Source of the DNA: Heterobilharzia americana
Taxonomy: Eukaryota; Platyhelminthes; Trematoda; Strigeidida; Schistosomatidae
Direction of reading: 5' to 3'
Length of the DNA stretch: 64,000 bases
NCBI GenBank assembly: GCA_944470555.2
Contig: OX104127.1
Coordinates: forward strand, 136,294,786-136,358,785
Shown here: in pieces, positions 41,501 through 55,600 of the stretch
Numbering within the stretch: the stretch's first letter is position 1
Layout: the number at the start of each line of letters is the position of its first letter
Program-made: the position numbers and the translations under genes
Notes under the pieces: generated by a model
What the model saw: the letters and a program-made list of their open reading frames with translations, nothing else
The model's database searches: none
Told to the model about the DNA's origin: nothing

Positions 41501-41974
41501 GAATCCTAAACCACCTGTCTTAGCCTTGGGCGACCGATTTGCATGGAATATCTGCATACAATAAGGCTGATTCATTGTGCAGAGGCGACCTGTACCGCAT
41601 TGCATCTTCTTTATATATCCTTTTTGAATGAGGGTGAAGTAATCCGTGCAATGTAAAAAGTATGTACCAAATAACTAACTCGTTTACCATCCTGTCACAT
41701 TCCGAGAACTCTCAACAGTTTTTTGCTTCGAAGGAAGATATATAATCATAAACGTGTATACTGGGTGATGATTGAAAGTGAAGAGAAAATAAGGGTCGCA
41801 GCCGCATCTAGTCAGCAGTCGGATCTCGTAGCTCAGTTGGTATAGCATCAAGCCGGGGACCCCGGTGGTCACTGTTTCCAATCCGGGTGCGGTCCAGATT
41901 TACATTTTGCCTTCAGTCATTACCCAGTATCAGTACTAATCTGCCAAACCACAGCTATCTCAGAGAGTAAAATG

Positions 41975-42037
<63 letters not shown>

Positions 42038-43559
42038 CGAGAGAGAGAGAGAGAGACAGAGAATGCGGGAAAGCAGCAGGACCAGATGGAATACCGCGAG
42101 AAGCACTGAGAACAGATGCAGAGGCAACAGCGGACATGCTCATACCACTATTGCAGAAGGTGTGGAAGGAAGGGAAGGCACCTGACGATTGTAAGAAGGG
42201 TTACCTTGTCAAACTGCCGAAGAAACGAGACCTCAGTGCTTGCAAGAACTGGCGCGGAATCACTCTCCTGTCCACCCAATGCAAACAAAATATTAAGCCG
42301 CATCATCCTGGAAAGGCTGAGAGATGCACTGGATTCAAAACTGCGACCGAAACAGGCAGGCTAGCTTCAGGAAGTACAAATCATGTGCAGACCAAATTGC
42401 AACCCTTCGCATCATTATAGAACAGAGCATAGAATGGCAATCAGCTCTCTACCTCAACTTCATCGACTTTGAGAAGGCCTTTGACAGCGTCGACCGAGAA
42501 GTAATTTGGAAACTGCTTCATTACTACGGAGTACCGCAAACCTTTATCCGCCTCATTCAACAACTATATGAAGATGCCACATGCCAGCCAAGTAATTCAC
42601 AATGGGAAGCTCAGTGATGCTTTTGAAGTGAAGACAGGAGTGATATTCCTGATTGTGGTGGACTGGATCATGCAGCAAACAGTAGGCAGCGAGAAGAGGG
42701 GGATACACTGGACTGCGGAAAAGAACCTAGAAGATCTGGATTTCGCCGATGACTTATGCCTAATGTCACATAAACTTGAAGATCTGCAGGCAAAAACTAA
42801 CAAGTTGATAGAAGAGGCAGCGAAGACGGGACTTCAGGTGAATATAGAGAAGACAGAAGTGATGAAGATACCGCACCACCACCATCAACAACAACAACAA
42901 CAAACTCCAGTCACCATCAACGGGAGAAACTTAAAGGAAGTAACCTCCTTCACTTATCTAGGAAGCACTGTTTCAACTACAGGCAGCACAGGCACAGACG
43001 AGGATGTCAAAGTCAGAATCGGAAAAGCAAGACAGGTGTTCATTAACCTGGAACCAGTGTGGAGATATTCTGCACTCAGCATGTGGAACAAGATACGGAT
43101 TTTCAACACCAACCCAGTCAAGTCAGTGCTCTTGTATGGCTCAGAGACTTGGCGCGTCACGAAAGGGATTTCCAATAAACTACAGACATTATCAACAACT
43201 GATTACGCTCGCTACTGAAGATCAGATGGCCAGAAAGAATAAGCAACAAGGAACTCTGGGAACGAACCAACCAAGAACCTATCACGCAACAAATATGCAG
43301 GAAGAAGTGGAGATGGATTGGCCATGCACTGAGAAGGCCGACTGAGGACATCACGCGTCAGGCCCTCGAGTGGAATCCCCATGGGAAGCGACGAGTTGGA
43401 CGTCCAAGGGTGACATGGAGGAGGTCGTGCGAGGAGGAATTGAGAGCTTGTGGGCTGTCGTGGGACCAGGTTGAAAAGATCTCAGAGAACAGAGTTCACT
43501 GGAGGCGTGCTACTGAAGCCCTATGTTCCACTAGGAACCCAAAGGACTAATAATAATAA

Positions 43560-43640
<81 letters not shown>

Positions 43641-46600
43641 AGACAAGGTTGCCACCTACTATCACCAATCATCTTCCTGATTGTGGTCAACTGGACTGAA
43701 CTCGACTGGATCATGCAACAAACTGTAGAAAGCTGTGAGAAGATGGGCATACGCTGTTTGTGAAGACCGATGAAAAGACCACTGAAGAAGATTTGGATTT
43801 CGCCAACGGTGATGATTCATGTCTAATGTCTTGTCGCACGCACAAAGTCGAAGATGTACAGGTGGAAACTAATAAGATAACGGAAAAGGCGAGGCAGCGA
43901 AAATGTAACTTCAGGTGAGTAAGGAGAAGACAGAAGTGATGAAGATACCCAACCAAAGCAACAACAACAACAACAAGAACAAGAACAACAGGTACCAATG
44001 ATCATGAAGGGGAGAAATCTAGAGGAGGTATACTCTTTCACCCACATACCTACCTACCTACCTACCTACCTACCCAGGCAGAATTTTTTTAACTACAGGT
44101 GACGGCACAAGCACACATGACGATGTCAAAGCCATCCAGGTTAGGGAAGACAACAAGACTGGCCTTCCTGCACTAATCTGAAATAATCAGTGTGGAGATC
44201 TACTGCACTCCACCACATTCCACTGCACTGCACTGCACTGCACTCCTCTGCACTGCACTGCACTGCACTCCTCTGCACTGCACTGCACTGCACTGCACTG
44301 CATTGCATTGCACTGCATTGCACTTTTCTGCACTCCTCTGCACCCAGTATAAAGCGTCAACAACATCCCGATTTCCAACACTAATTCAGTCAAGTCAAGT
44401 AAGTCAGTGCTTCTATGTGATGCTTGAGAGACTTGCTGGTGTGTTATGAAAATCATTTCGAACAAACTACACACATTCATCACATCAAGAACTGCCACCT
44501 ACTCTCACTCGATACTGACACTTAAGATGAGATAGATGGTGAGAATAATAAGAATAAGCAGCATCAGGGGACTCTTGTTGGCTGGCTGGCTGGCTGACTG
44601 ACTGACTGGCTGACTGGCAGGCAGGGAACCCAACCAACCAAGGAGCCATCACCCAACAAGTATGCAATTGGAGAAAGTGGAGATGGAGTGGAATGGAATG
44701 GATTGGATTGGATTGGACGTACAGTGAGGAGACCGTTGTGGTACATCACGCATCAGGCCAGGGTGGGCTAGGCTGGGACAGCCAGTCGATTGGAAGCCAA
44801 ATATTTTTATTTTGTGAAGTATATGTCATTTGTAGGGAGAAATCTTCATGTAATTTTGTGTTAGACTCTCGAAACGCCATCTGTTCGATCTGAATTCCCA
44901 TCAACAAAATATTAAATCTTTTATTGATATCCACTTGCAGACACTTATCAGATGATTTTTGAATGAAAATATTCCCTAAAGGAAAATGATAGGGAAGCAT
45001 GTGACAGCCATAACAACTGATATGAATCAATACAAAATTGAAAGCAACCAATCAGACATTAGCCTTTCATCGATTATATATAAATATAGATAATCTGATT
45101 ACTTGAATGCTTTTTCCGTCTGATGTTTTGATAGAATTTAGCAGACCGAACAGATCGAATATAGAGAAAACGCTATTTCTTAACAGGTGGTTAAAATTTC
45201 TAAGTTTATTAGCACTCAAAACGCATGCTAAGGCTTAGGATTTTAAAATTTAAACTAAATTAATTGATGAATAGAACTTTGGCATCACAATGTGTTACTG
45301 AAGTATATCCACATATGTTTCCATCTTAACGACAAGCTAGAATACTCCACTCATCATTCCAGAGAAAATGAAAGATGACTAGTTAATTATTACGGTAATT
45401 TGATTGGTTGTAGCTAGCAAAGGAATCCAATACGCACGTTTCCTCCTGTTTGGGACTTGTCACGTGTATGTACCTGTGAGTGACGTTGTTCCCTCTGCCA
45501 GCCTCAACCAACAAAATTACCATAATTAGCACAGGCAATATCTAAACATCCGCATAAGAGCCCATATTCCAACACAGGTCGAACAGTTCGGTCCAACAAA
45601 ACAGCGGAGAATTACGAGTATATCACTAAATAGTACTGATATCAAAAATGAGGAAACTCATATTTCTTACAAATTCAGGAATAATTCTTAGGCATCTTAA
45701 CAACCGAGTTAGAGTATAGACGGTGATAATAAAGGGAATACTAGTTATCAAACTCTGGAAAAATTCATATTTTATATGACGTGGGATACTGCTTGGGCAC
45801 CCAAACCGAATCAGGTGGTTGTTTTAAGAGACCACTCTCCTAACCTTCCACCTAAAGTCTAATCCAGAAGGCAGAGCAGCAACATCAGGAGCTGTATTAC
45901 CATGGCTGCCGGTTATCAAAATAGGTTCATATGCCATTCGTTCCTTCTGGAACCTAAAGCAAATGAGCACCATTGGTTTGGAATCAGGGTTTTTCAACTC
46001 CCCTAAGTGGGTCCTCAGTATCCACCGATCCAGTGATAAGCTCCGAACATTTGCTTTTGCCTTTTCACCTTTCTACAGACACCGCCACCACTTGAAGGCA
46101 GTGAATAGGACTTCCCTGGTAAAGACTGTAAAAGGGTTCAGGGGATGACCATGGAGTTTATGATTATTATTATTTTGTGTGACGCATTTCTTGGTAGCCA
46201 TGCTGTGCCATATTCGTGTTCTAATAGTAATAAATCAATTTAATAGAAGATATTTTCCAATCTTCTCATATTCAAAGTGTCGGGGACTGAAAATTCATTC
46301 AAATAGAGTATGACATTATCTATTTTAATCCTATGTAGTTTTTAAGCAGTTCGAAGATACCGCAAATGTTCTCAACCACTTCAATTAAAAACAGAATTTG
46401 ACCTAGCACAGCGAGAGAATATCAGCCAGATGAAGGAATGCCCATCAAGTAATACTGAAATATAGAGGGTAGCAGACGAAGGAAATAAGTAAAAGGTACA
46501 ATCGTTGAACAGTTTTGTTCACAGTATTTCAAGAGAGATAAAGCACAAATCCACCTGTACGCTTGTTGCAGACTTCAAACCGTATCTAACAACGATTTCA

Positions 46601-49600
46601 ACTAACAATACCCCTTAATTCACTCACTGGAAAACATTAGGAATATTACGGCTCCCTACACGATCTAAACTAATCGGCCCATTCTTTCAGAAACAGTATC
46701 ATATTACATCTAACTATCTAAAGACTTTTGACATATATTTTTGCCTACTTCATACATTAGGGTTGGTAGTGAATGGACATACCCCACACAAACTTCACTC
46801 ACCTCAATCGATAAAAAGTTATTCAACTTACTGACTGACTTATCTCTCTTACCTACTAATGTGTTCACCACTTAGATGCAAGCTTAGCCAAACGTGAGAG
46901 ATATCTTTGAAAAACCTAGTGCTAGATATTTGTTCATTCTGCATAACTTATGGATATGAATGATAACATAGTGAGTTGTTGTGTATGATAATATTTTCTT
47001 ACTTAGGCTTCACTGTATCACCAGTGAAATGTGTCGACGAAAGATGAACAAGCTAAATTCATTAGGAATTCTTCCGCCGCTGATTCGGCTTTGCTGACGT
47101 CATGTTACATGGAAGTTCAGTGGCCAATACAATGATTACAAATATCAGGTATTAATTTCAGTGCCCGCAAACAAACTGTTAGCAAAGTAGTCTTGTAGCC
47201 TAAAAAAATCTGAAAATGACAATTTTTTCATACATTAGTCTAGATACTGGGATTGTTTTTCTTTCCTCCAACTTCGTTCAAAGTCGACATTGTTTTTCTT
47301 TAGTCTAAAGTAGTATCTTAGTTGTGGGCTTCTGAGTAAGTTCACCCCCATTTATTACACTCTGTCAGACATTTATTTAGCTGTTTATAGTTTAGTTTCC
47401 AGTGTGATCATACTTTCTGTCTTATCACGTTGATAGGTGAAGGTGTAAAATGTATATTTAAAGGCTGTAAAGTGTACCGTTCCATTGTCATAACCATGTA
47501 ACTATTGTTCATGGATAGATACCCTCGGGGTTATACATAGTTTTAAGGATAAATAAGTTAGCTGAAGAAGCCATGAACATGGTTTGGATTCGAAATTCGT
47601 TGCTGTAAAGTCAAATTCTTCAGATAATGAGCTATACAATCGCTTACCTAAAAAAGAACATTACTGTCAATATATGGATAACATTAAAGGCCTATTAAGA
47701 CTTTCTGCTTAGTTGAATTATCGAAATCAAAATCCATTAGCCAGATAAATGCATTCAGAAATAACTGATCAACTTGAACTGTACTTACAGATAACTCTTT
47801 AATCATCGCATTACTAATACAATCACTAAATTACTCAATTTACGTTTGATATTTTAACTGCGACTATAATCTGATTAGATGATCATATGCAGAACTTATG
47901 GGATAGAAATTACAAGTTTTTTCATCAGAACTGTAAGGCTTTGTACATATATTGGGAACAGCTGATATAGTATTCGCGTCCAAAGATACTATGGTTACTA
48001 TAACAAACAGCGTTACCAATTATCATCATGTTACGGTTTTCAGTGCGTTTAATCATGCTATAGAACATTCATTCAGCACACATGGGAACCGTTCGTATTT
48101 TCAGCTTTCACTTATGACTGAGTCGGAAAAATGTGGTTCAAGTGATTTTGGGATATTTTTATATGGCATAAAGTAAACGGAAATCGCAAATCCATTGATT
48201 ACAAACTCTGTTTACTTCTTTTGTGGGATTTATTTTCGAAAAATATAAAAACAACAAGAAAATTAGGAAATAATCGACTGAAATAATATATCAAAATAGC
48301 AAGAAAGATTTTTTATTCAACTGAGAAACTGAATGTATATAGAACAACTATCTAGAGATCAGAGTGAGGTGAGAAAGAGATTAGAAGTATCGAGTCATTT
48401 ATTATTTTATCGGGATTAGGATCAATTTTCAAGAGGAAGCGAAAGTTTAATCGATATAACTAACTATTTTCTAAATAAAAACTTGTAATCAGTGAGTATT
48501 TGGACAAATATAAGGCTACCTAACTTATATTTTTTCTCTTTAAATATAGCCATTTTATTACTTCTTAAATAAGTAACCACCCGTTTGTTTTAAATATCTC
48601 TTGAAATCCACATTTAGGCGTATTAGGACCAAGTATGTTAGCTGTAATACCACTAAACTATGAAGTGGACCCATCTGCCCTTTTGCATCTGTCTAGGTAG
48701 TAGTGGATTTATTTTGAGGTTAAAAATGGTACACTAAGTTAGACAAGATGAAAATTCCATAAAAAGAAGCGGCTAATAGTTATTCAGCGTTTTCAATATT
48801 GAAATTTTGAAGAACTCAGTACTAAGTTGTGGGCTGAAGCTTCATTAGGTCATGATCAGCAAACATCTACTCATTTTTCGGTGTTGCAACTTATCCAGAT
48901 ACAAACCCTATTCAACTTTTGCTCAGGTGACGTCTACTTGAGATATGTCTCACACAAAAAAGGCTATTATATGCTAACAAAACAGTGCTGAAAGTCTGTG
49001 CTGTCAGCCTTTTTATGTTTTACTGAAATTCACTTCATGATTTGTATTATATTTCGCTAGACAATAAACCAAACGACTAGTATTTTCCATGATTAATACA
49101 TGTAAAAAGGTACGTTGCTGTTGTACTTTCTTTATCGTACAGACCATCACCACTGTTCAGTTTAATATAAAATTTAACGATTCAAACTCTGAGTAAGAAT
49201 AACCCTGTTATTTGAAAGTATCCTGATAGAAAGTAAAGCTTTCTTAAATCAGAAATCGAAATGCATCCGGAAATTTTGTGTACAATCGTTCAGAAGGCAA
49301 TTGAGCCACACCTATTGTGTGACGGTAAATGATACTCCCTGGTTTTTTTCGTAGCATTGCTCTCTTTTGGTGGATTCACCGTATTAGCAGCTTTAAGGTT
49401 AGGCGAAGGGTACTAGATAAGACAGGCTAATCGATTGATGAGATTGTGAACCTTAGTTGACTGAAATGACTTGGACCTTTGTTGCGCATATCGAGCCACT
49501 GACCATCTCGGTTAAGTTGAAAGAGGGCTCAGGGTAGCAAGATCAAGGCTTAACACCAGTCCATGAAGTCTCTTGGTCTGAGTCATTTGGGGAGAAGTTA

Positions 49601-52600
49601 ACTGCCTGGTTTGGTTCCCCGAGAAGAAAGGAATTAGTGGTTGAGGACACTTGGTGACTCGCCTGTTCTGAAAAGTATGGCAACTTGGGCCGATGCACCT
49701 GTATGTGAGGTTCTACGTTGATTTTGTCAGTGTTGTGTAGGTAGGCAGAATGATGTTGGAATCCACGACCCATTAGTTGAAAGAAATCTTCCTCAGCCAA
49801 TGAGGAGTTTGTTCTTGTAGCTGACAAGATTTATCTACAGAATTCTTTTATAAACATTTTTTGTCTACAATAATTATCACCAATATAAATTATTTTTCTG
49901 TATCATTTTATCCAAACTATAATATAATACGTAGAATATAGTCTGGGTTTTTTAATCACTTTGTTTTTTTCAGAAGTATATTATAAAACGTCACTGATAA
50001 AATATGTTCTTTCAGTCAGTCTTTTAAAAATAAATCGAATGGTATATTAACATTTAAATTTTGAGTGGGATTACAGCCCGTGTACTCAATTATTTTTCTA
50101 GATATAAAACGTAAAGTTTTTGAACATTGTATTTCAGGAGCTGTTTACGAATGATGATTATGTTTCAGTACCATTATTAGAGTTATGCGAAGCGAAAAGT
50201 AACCTGACCGTCGAAATCTGGCTGAATCTGTCTACCTTATGACTGTTATACTTAGTATCAATTCCCGTTCTTGAAGGCTTAAAACATAATGAAACATTTT
50301 TGGTTAAGTAGAATGGAGAAATTTTCAAAGCTGATTTGTAGCATTTCATTGGCTTCTCATCAGATGAACAGCAACTAAGTAAATATATTTTAAATAATAC
50401 AAAACGATGAGATACTCCGTTCATGTTCTGTAAGAAAACCGTTAGAGTGAAAGTTATATGTGAGAAAAGATCTTAAAAGAAATTGATCCAAGATTGTCTA
50501 GTTTCATATACCGGGGAAAAAGACAACTCATCAGAAGCAGAAGAATAACAGATCCATGCTGAGACTTTTGTACAGTTTTGTGAGAAGTTAGCCTAGAAGA
50601 AGTGGTAAGTCAGAGAAACAAACTGAAGTAGGAATGCTACTGCTCAGCAAAATTAAAATAGGTAAAAGTTTATCTGTTCACTTGAAAACTTAGTGCACAC
50701 CAAGTGTGCAAAAATTATGACATTTTTACATTTGTATTTGATGTGTACATCAAGTTGCTTTCATACAACCCATCTAGACCACATCAACTAAAATGACCTC
50801 ATGTAGACGCTATAAGCAGAAACACTTGAAATATTAGACCAACATTAACCAGTGTGAAGAAAGACCCAAATAAGAATTTATTAAATACAAGTTATCACAA
50901 CAGACTCTCTCATCTAACTGCTAAAAAGCTAAATTTATATCTTGATGTTATGAATTGGTATTTAACATTAATTAGGAAAATATGATGCAAGATCATTCTG
51001 TGAACAGGCCAAATTTTGAACAGTGTTTACTTTCGATCTTGAGACTATAATCACATGCTTGTTTTGCCTTCAGAACAAAAATATTCCAGACTTTATAGAT
51101 TCTAAAATGAACAATAAATCAATGTGTTGATCAGTATAACACAGAATCCAAATATGATCTACCATTTGCTATAACAGTTATAGACTGAATAACCCCGAAG
51201 AACATAAAGAATCCTATTACCTAGACGTGTAGATAGAACAGTAATGCACGCATCTAAAAATATAATGCATTCCACTGATTGTGGTCAACTGGACTGGAGT
51301 GGAGTTGATCATGCAACAAACTGTAGAAAGCTGTGAGAAGATGGGCATACGCTGTTTGTGAAGACCGATGAAAAGACCACTGAAGAAGATTTGGATTTCG
51401 CCAACGGTGATGATTCATGTCTAATGTCTTGTCGCACGCACAAAGTCGAAGATGTACAGGTGGAAACTAATAAGATAACGGAAAAGGCGAGGCAGCGAAA
51501 ATGTAACTTCAGGTGAGTAAGGAGAAGACAGAAGTGATGAAGATACCCAACCAAAAGCAACAACAACAACAACAAGAACAAGAACAACAGGTACCAATGA
51601 TCATGAAGGGGAGAAATCTAGAGGAGGTATACTCTTTCACCCACATACCTACCTACCTACACACCTACACACCTACCTACCTACCTACTTCCTACCTGTA
51701 ACTACCTACCCAGGCAGAATATTTTCAACTACAGGTGACGGCACAAGCACACATGACGATGTCAAAGTCATCCAGGTTAGGGAAGACAACATGACTGGCC
51801 TTCGTGTACTAATCTGAAATAATCAGTGTGGAGATCTACTGCACTCCACCATATTCCACTGCACTACACCACATTCCACTGCACTGCACTCCTCCGCACC
51901 AAACATAAAGCGTCAACAACATCCCGATTTCCAACACTAATTCAGTCAAGTCAAGTAAGTCAGTGCTTCTATGTGATGCTTGAGAGACTTGCTGGTGTGT
52001 TATGAAAATCATTTCGAACAAACTACACACATTCATCACATCAAGAACTGCCACCTACTCTCACTCGATACTGACACTTAAGATGAGATAGATGGTGAGA
52101 ATAATAAGAATAAGCAGCATCAGGGGACTCTTGTTGGCTGGCTGACTGACTGGCTGGCTGGCTGGCTGACTGGCAGGCAGCGAACCCAATCAACCAAGGA
52201 GCCATCACCCAACTAATATGCAATCGGAGAAAGTGGAGATTGAGTGGAATGGAATGGATTGGATTATACGTACAGTGAGGAGACCGTTGTGGGTCATCAC
52301 GCATCAGGCGAGAGTATTGCGTCGAGTGGAAGCCAAATTAGAAGGGAGGAGTTTGGCGTCGGATGTGAGGGTGACGTGGAGTAGGTGTTGTGAGGTAGAA
52401 ATGAAAGTTTGTGGGAATTGGTGTAGCGAGGTGAAGATGACTGGAGAGAAGATAGTGGAATGGTGATGTGCTACTGAAGTCCTATTTTCCACTGTGAACC
52501 TTATGGAGAAATAAAAGCACCTTATATTACAAAGCTGTAGGCTTGGGTTTTTGAGAGTGGATTTTACACGTATATGTATTAATAATGATGGCTTTATTCT

Positions 52601-55600
52601 GATAGCTATTTCTGTAATAGTATAATTAATTAGAAATTATATAAAAGATAAAAATATTCGCCCTATCGACAACTTTGTTCAAAATGAACAAGCAATTTTG
52701 GTGAACAATCCTATTGTCAATTAGATTCATAACACATAAAATGTCAAGCGCTCATCTTCAGCTAGTTTGCTTTCAAAAACAGAAGTTGATTAGTTGGTTC
52801 ATTCCTAATACTTTCTTCATTACACAGCAGACGAGCTGAATACGGTATCGTAGAGTTTTCATATTTTGTAGTATGTGCACAGAGTCTTATGTACTTGCTT
52901 CTCATCTTTCCAGATGACTGACAGGTAGAGAGCTTCAGATGAAGAGGATGTTGGTCATTTGATAAAATAACTCCTGCCAGATGTTTACAAGAGTTCATGT
53001 GTTTGTTCACAACAATTTTAGTTAGAAGGTTAAGCAGTACACTACTAGTTCTACTGAAAATCTTTAAAGCACTATACAATATAGTATAGTCTTTTTTCAG
53101 CTCCCCGAGAAAAAAATAAAGGAGAGCAACAGAGGAGGACAGGCAAGATGCAGGAGTTTATAAAACATAAGAGGAGGAGCTGAGTGATATCCGATACTCT
53201 CAGCTTCCCAATATAAAAAGTTAGACGGAAAATTCTTTTGGAAATCAGTGAGATATGAGAAGACCAGAAAAGAACAGAAGAAAAACACACCGAGATAAAA
53301 CACATTTGTAACATTCTGTAGTGCAGAACTATCACGAGAACTAGGCAGTTTGCATAGGTTATGCTCACGTCTAAAACTAAGTTTTATGGCTTGACATTTT
53401 GATTATTTTAGCATAAGACCACTCTTGGAGGACCATCGTCTAACAGTAGATAGGAAATCATTCACTTAGGAGCAATCTGCTGAACAGGAGATAGGTATGT
53501 GAACCTTAAGGTCATCCGCATATTTAATGAGATTGATACCAGCTAAAGATGGTAGGTCATGCAGAAAGAATGAGAAAAGACTTGGGGAAAGAATGGCTCC
53601 TTGTGGAACTACAGTCACAGTAAGCAATGAGGTAGAGCGCTTCCCTGAACAGTATGTTGTTTCCTGTCAGAGAAATAGGAATGCAGCCAGCTGGTTATTC
53701 AGGACTCAGTATTTGTACTTGTTAGTTTGTCCAGCAAAATAGGTCTTGGGACAGAGTAAAATGCCGAAGTATAGTCTAAAAAGGCACGCCTAACATACTT
53801 GACATTTTCATGAAGACTATAAGTATTATCGTGATATAAGAGAATGGCGGCATCCAAAGTGCTTTTTCTGCTTTTATATGCAAATTGATTAGGTTCTCCG
53901 AAAGCCTTCAGTGGGGGCTCGAGCCCAGGTATTATTAGCTTCATTATTTTGAAGAGCGCAGAGGTAACTGTAATCTGACGGTATTTTGTATATGCACCTG
54001 GAGTCCTAGACTTAGGTGCGGGAACTATCTTAATATTTTTCCAGCAGCTGGTATAGTGTTTTTAAAAGACGATCTGTTGAACATGTTAGCTAATGGATGG
54101 CATAAAATATCAGCACATTTCGTGAATACGAAGCTTGACATACCATCCGGACCTGAAGTGTGATAGGGGTTTAGGGATTTGAGACATCTGAAAACACCGT
54201 TCACGGTAAACTCTGGACAACGTTCTTCATTGGACGTAGGTAGACAAAGTGGGATCGAACAAGTGGGTTGACGTAAAAATGATTTCTTCAGGTCACAGAC
54301 ATCGACATAGACTTCTTTGTTAAGATATTTACTACCAGTGAGGTCTTTAAAAAGTCTCCACTTACTGGGAGAGCCTTTGTATGACAAAAGTTTCTGGTTG
54401 TATAGTAGATTCAGACTTTTAATATCCAACTTAATGAGAACGTCCAGTTGACGAGCACCAGCATTATCACTTACCTTATATGGCTTATCTTTTTCTCTTC
54501 TTAGTTTCTTAAGCTAGGGAGAGGATACACTATCGAAGCGTAGAAAAAGCTTTTCACTGGGGGCAATCTTTCTCTAGGCAGAACTTGAGATAGCATGTGA
54601 CATCATCAATAGTATCGTTCAAATCATAGCTGTCAAATATATTCCAGTCTGTACATTGAAGCATTTCTCTTAGATTAAGCACGTTACTAAGTGAATAGTT
54701 TCTATGTACAATCTTCTTATATATGAAAGCTGTTTTGTGTAGTTTTCCATACATTTTGTGCAAAACATGTATAATGCAATGATCTGAGCTGAGCAGTAAG
54801 GATCTCTTTAGAGTTTCGTATATATCAGTATCATTGACGAGTACCAAGTCTAGTGCTGAATCCTGATTTGTTGTGAAGTTGACAATGTTTTGATGATCAA
54901 GAATTTTAAGAAAGCTTTGGTCACAAGAGTTGAAATCGCCACATACTGTCGACAGGGAACCATAGAGTAAGGGGCTGCAAATTCCGTGAATATATCAGAG
55001 AATTTGGATAGTTTAAAGAAACCGCAACCAAGCGTCACATAAATATTTGTTATATAAATAAAGCGATATTTGTTCAAATGTTTTGGGGGAAATTTTACAG
55101 TGATGCAATCTGTGTGGTCATTACAGAATTTGAAACATATGTAACTCAAAATTCACTAATGGGTAGTGATGAAAGTAGCTTCTCCACCTCCACATTTTTA
55201 GTAGAGCTACATCGATCTTACGGAAAATTTTGAAATCATTCAGCGAAATCAAACTGTCATGATAAAGTCCATGTAACCAAGTTTCTTGTAATGAAGTTAC
55301 TCCAGTATTACGGTACACATCGGAGGATAAGGGATTATAAGTAATCTACTTTTCCCTGTAGTTAGTGCTTATTATTTCAGGCTGTCGTTTGAGATAAGGT
55401 AATTCACTTCAAAGCACCTTGCCATCCGCCGTGATGCTTTTTTCTCATCTTATTTGATACTGGCATTGCAGAAGGCCGTAAACTTTATAAAAATGTGCGT
55501 GAATATATAATACTATCAGAGGACATAATAGAATGATTAAAACGACAAAATCTGTTAGAACTTTGATGCAGTATGACAGATGGAGAATTTAGTAGCCCAC

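Noticed and set aside
41821..41895. tRNA gene
   Set aside because: The acceptor stem and A box look tRNA-like, but the T stem does not pair and no 7-base anticodon loop forms. It is the body of a SINE-C copy with matching flanks.
42568..43218. 216-codon open frame as a host gene
   Set aside because: It contains FADD RT and [13 protein letters not shown] text of an RTE element and ends in its 3' tail; it is a transposon relic.
44187..44498. Open frames reading [10 protein letters not shown] or ALHCTALHC
   Set aside because: Both strands translate the GCACT pentanucleotide array; not a gene.
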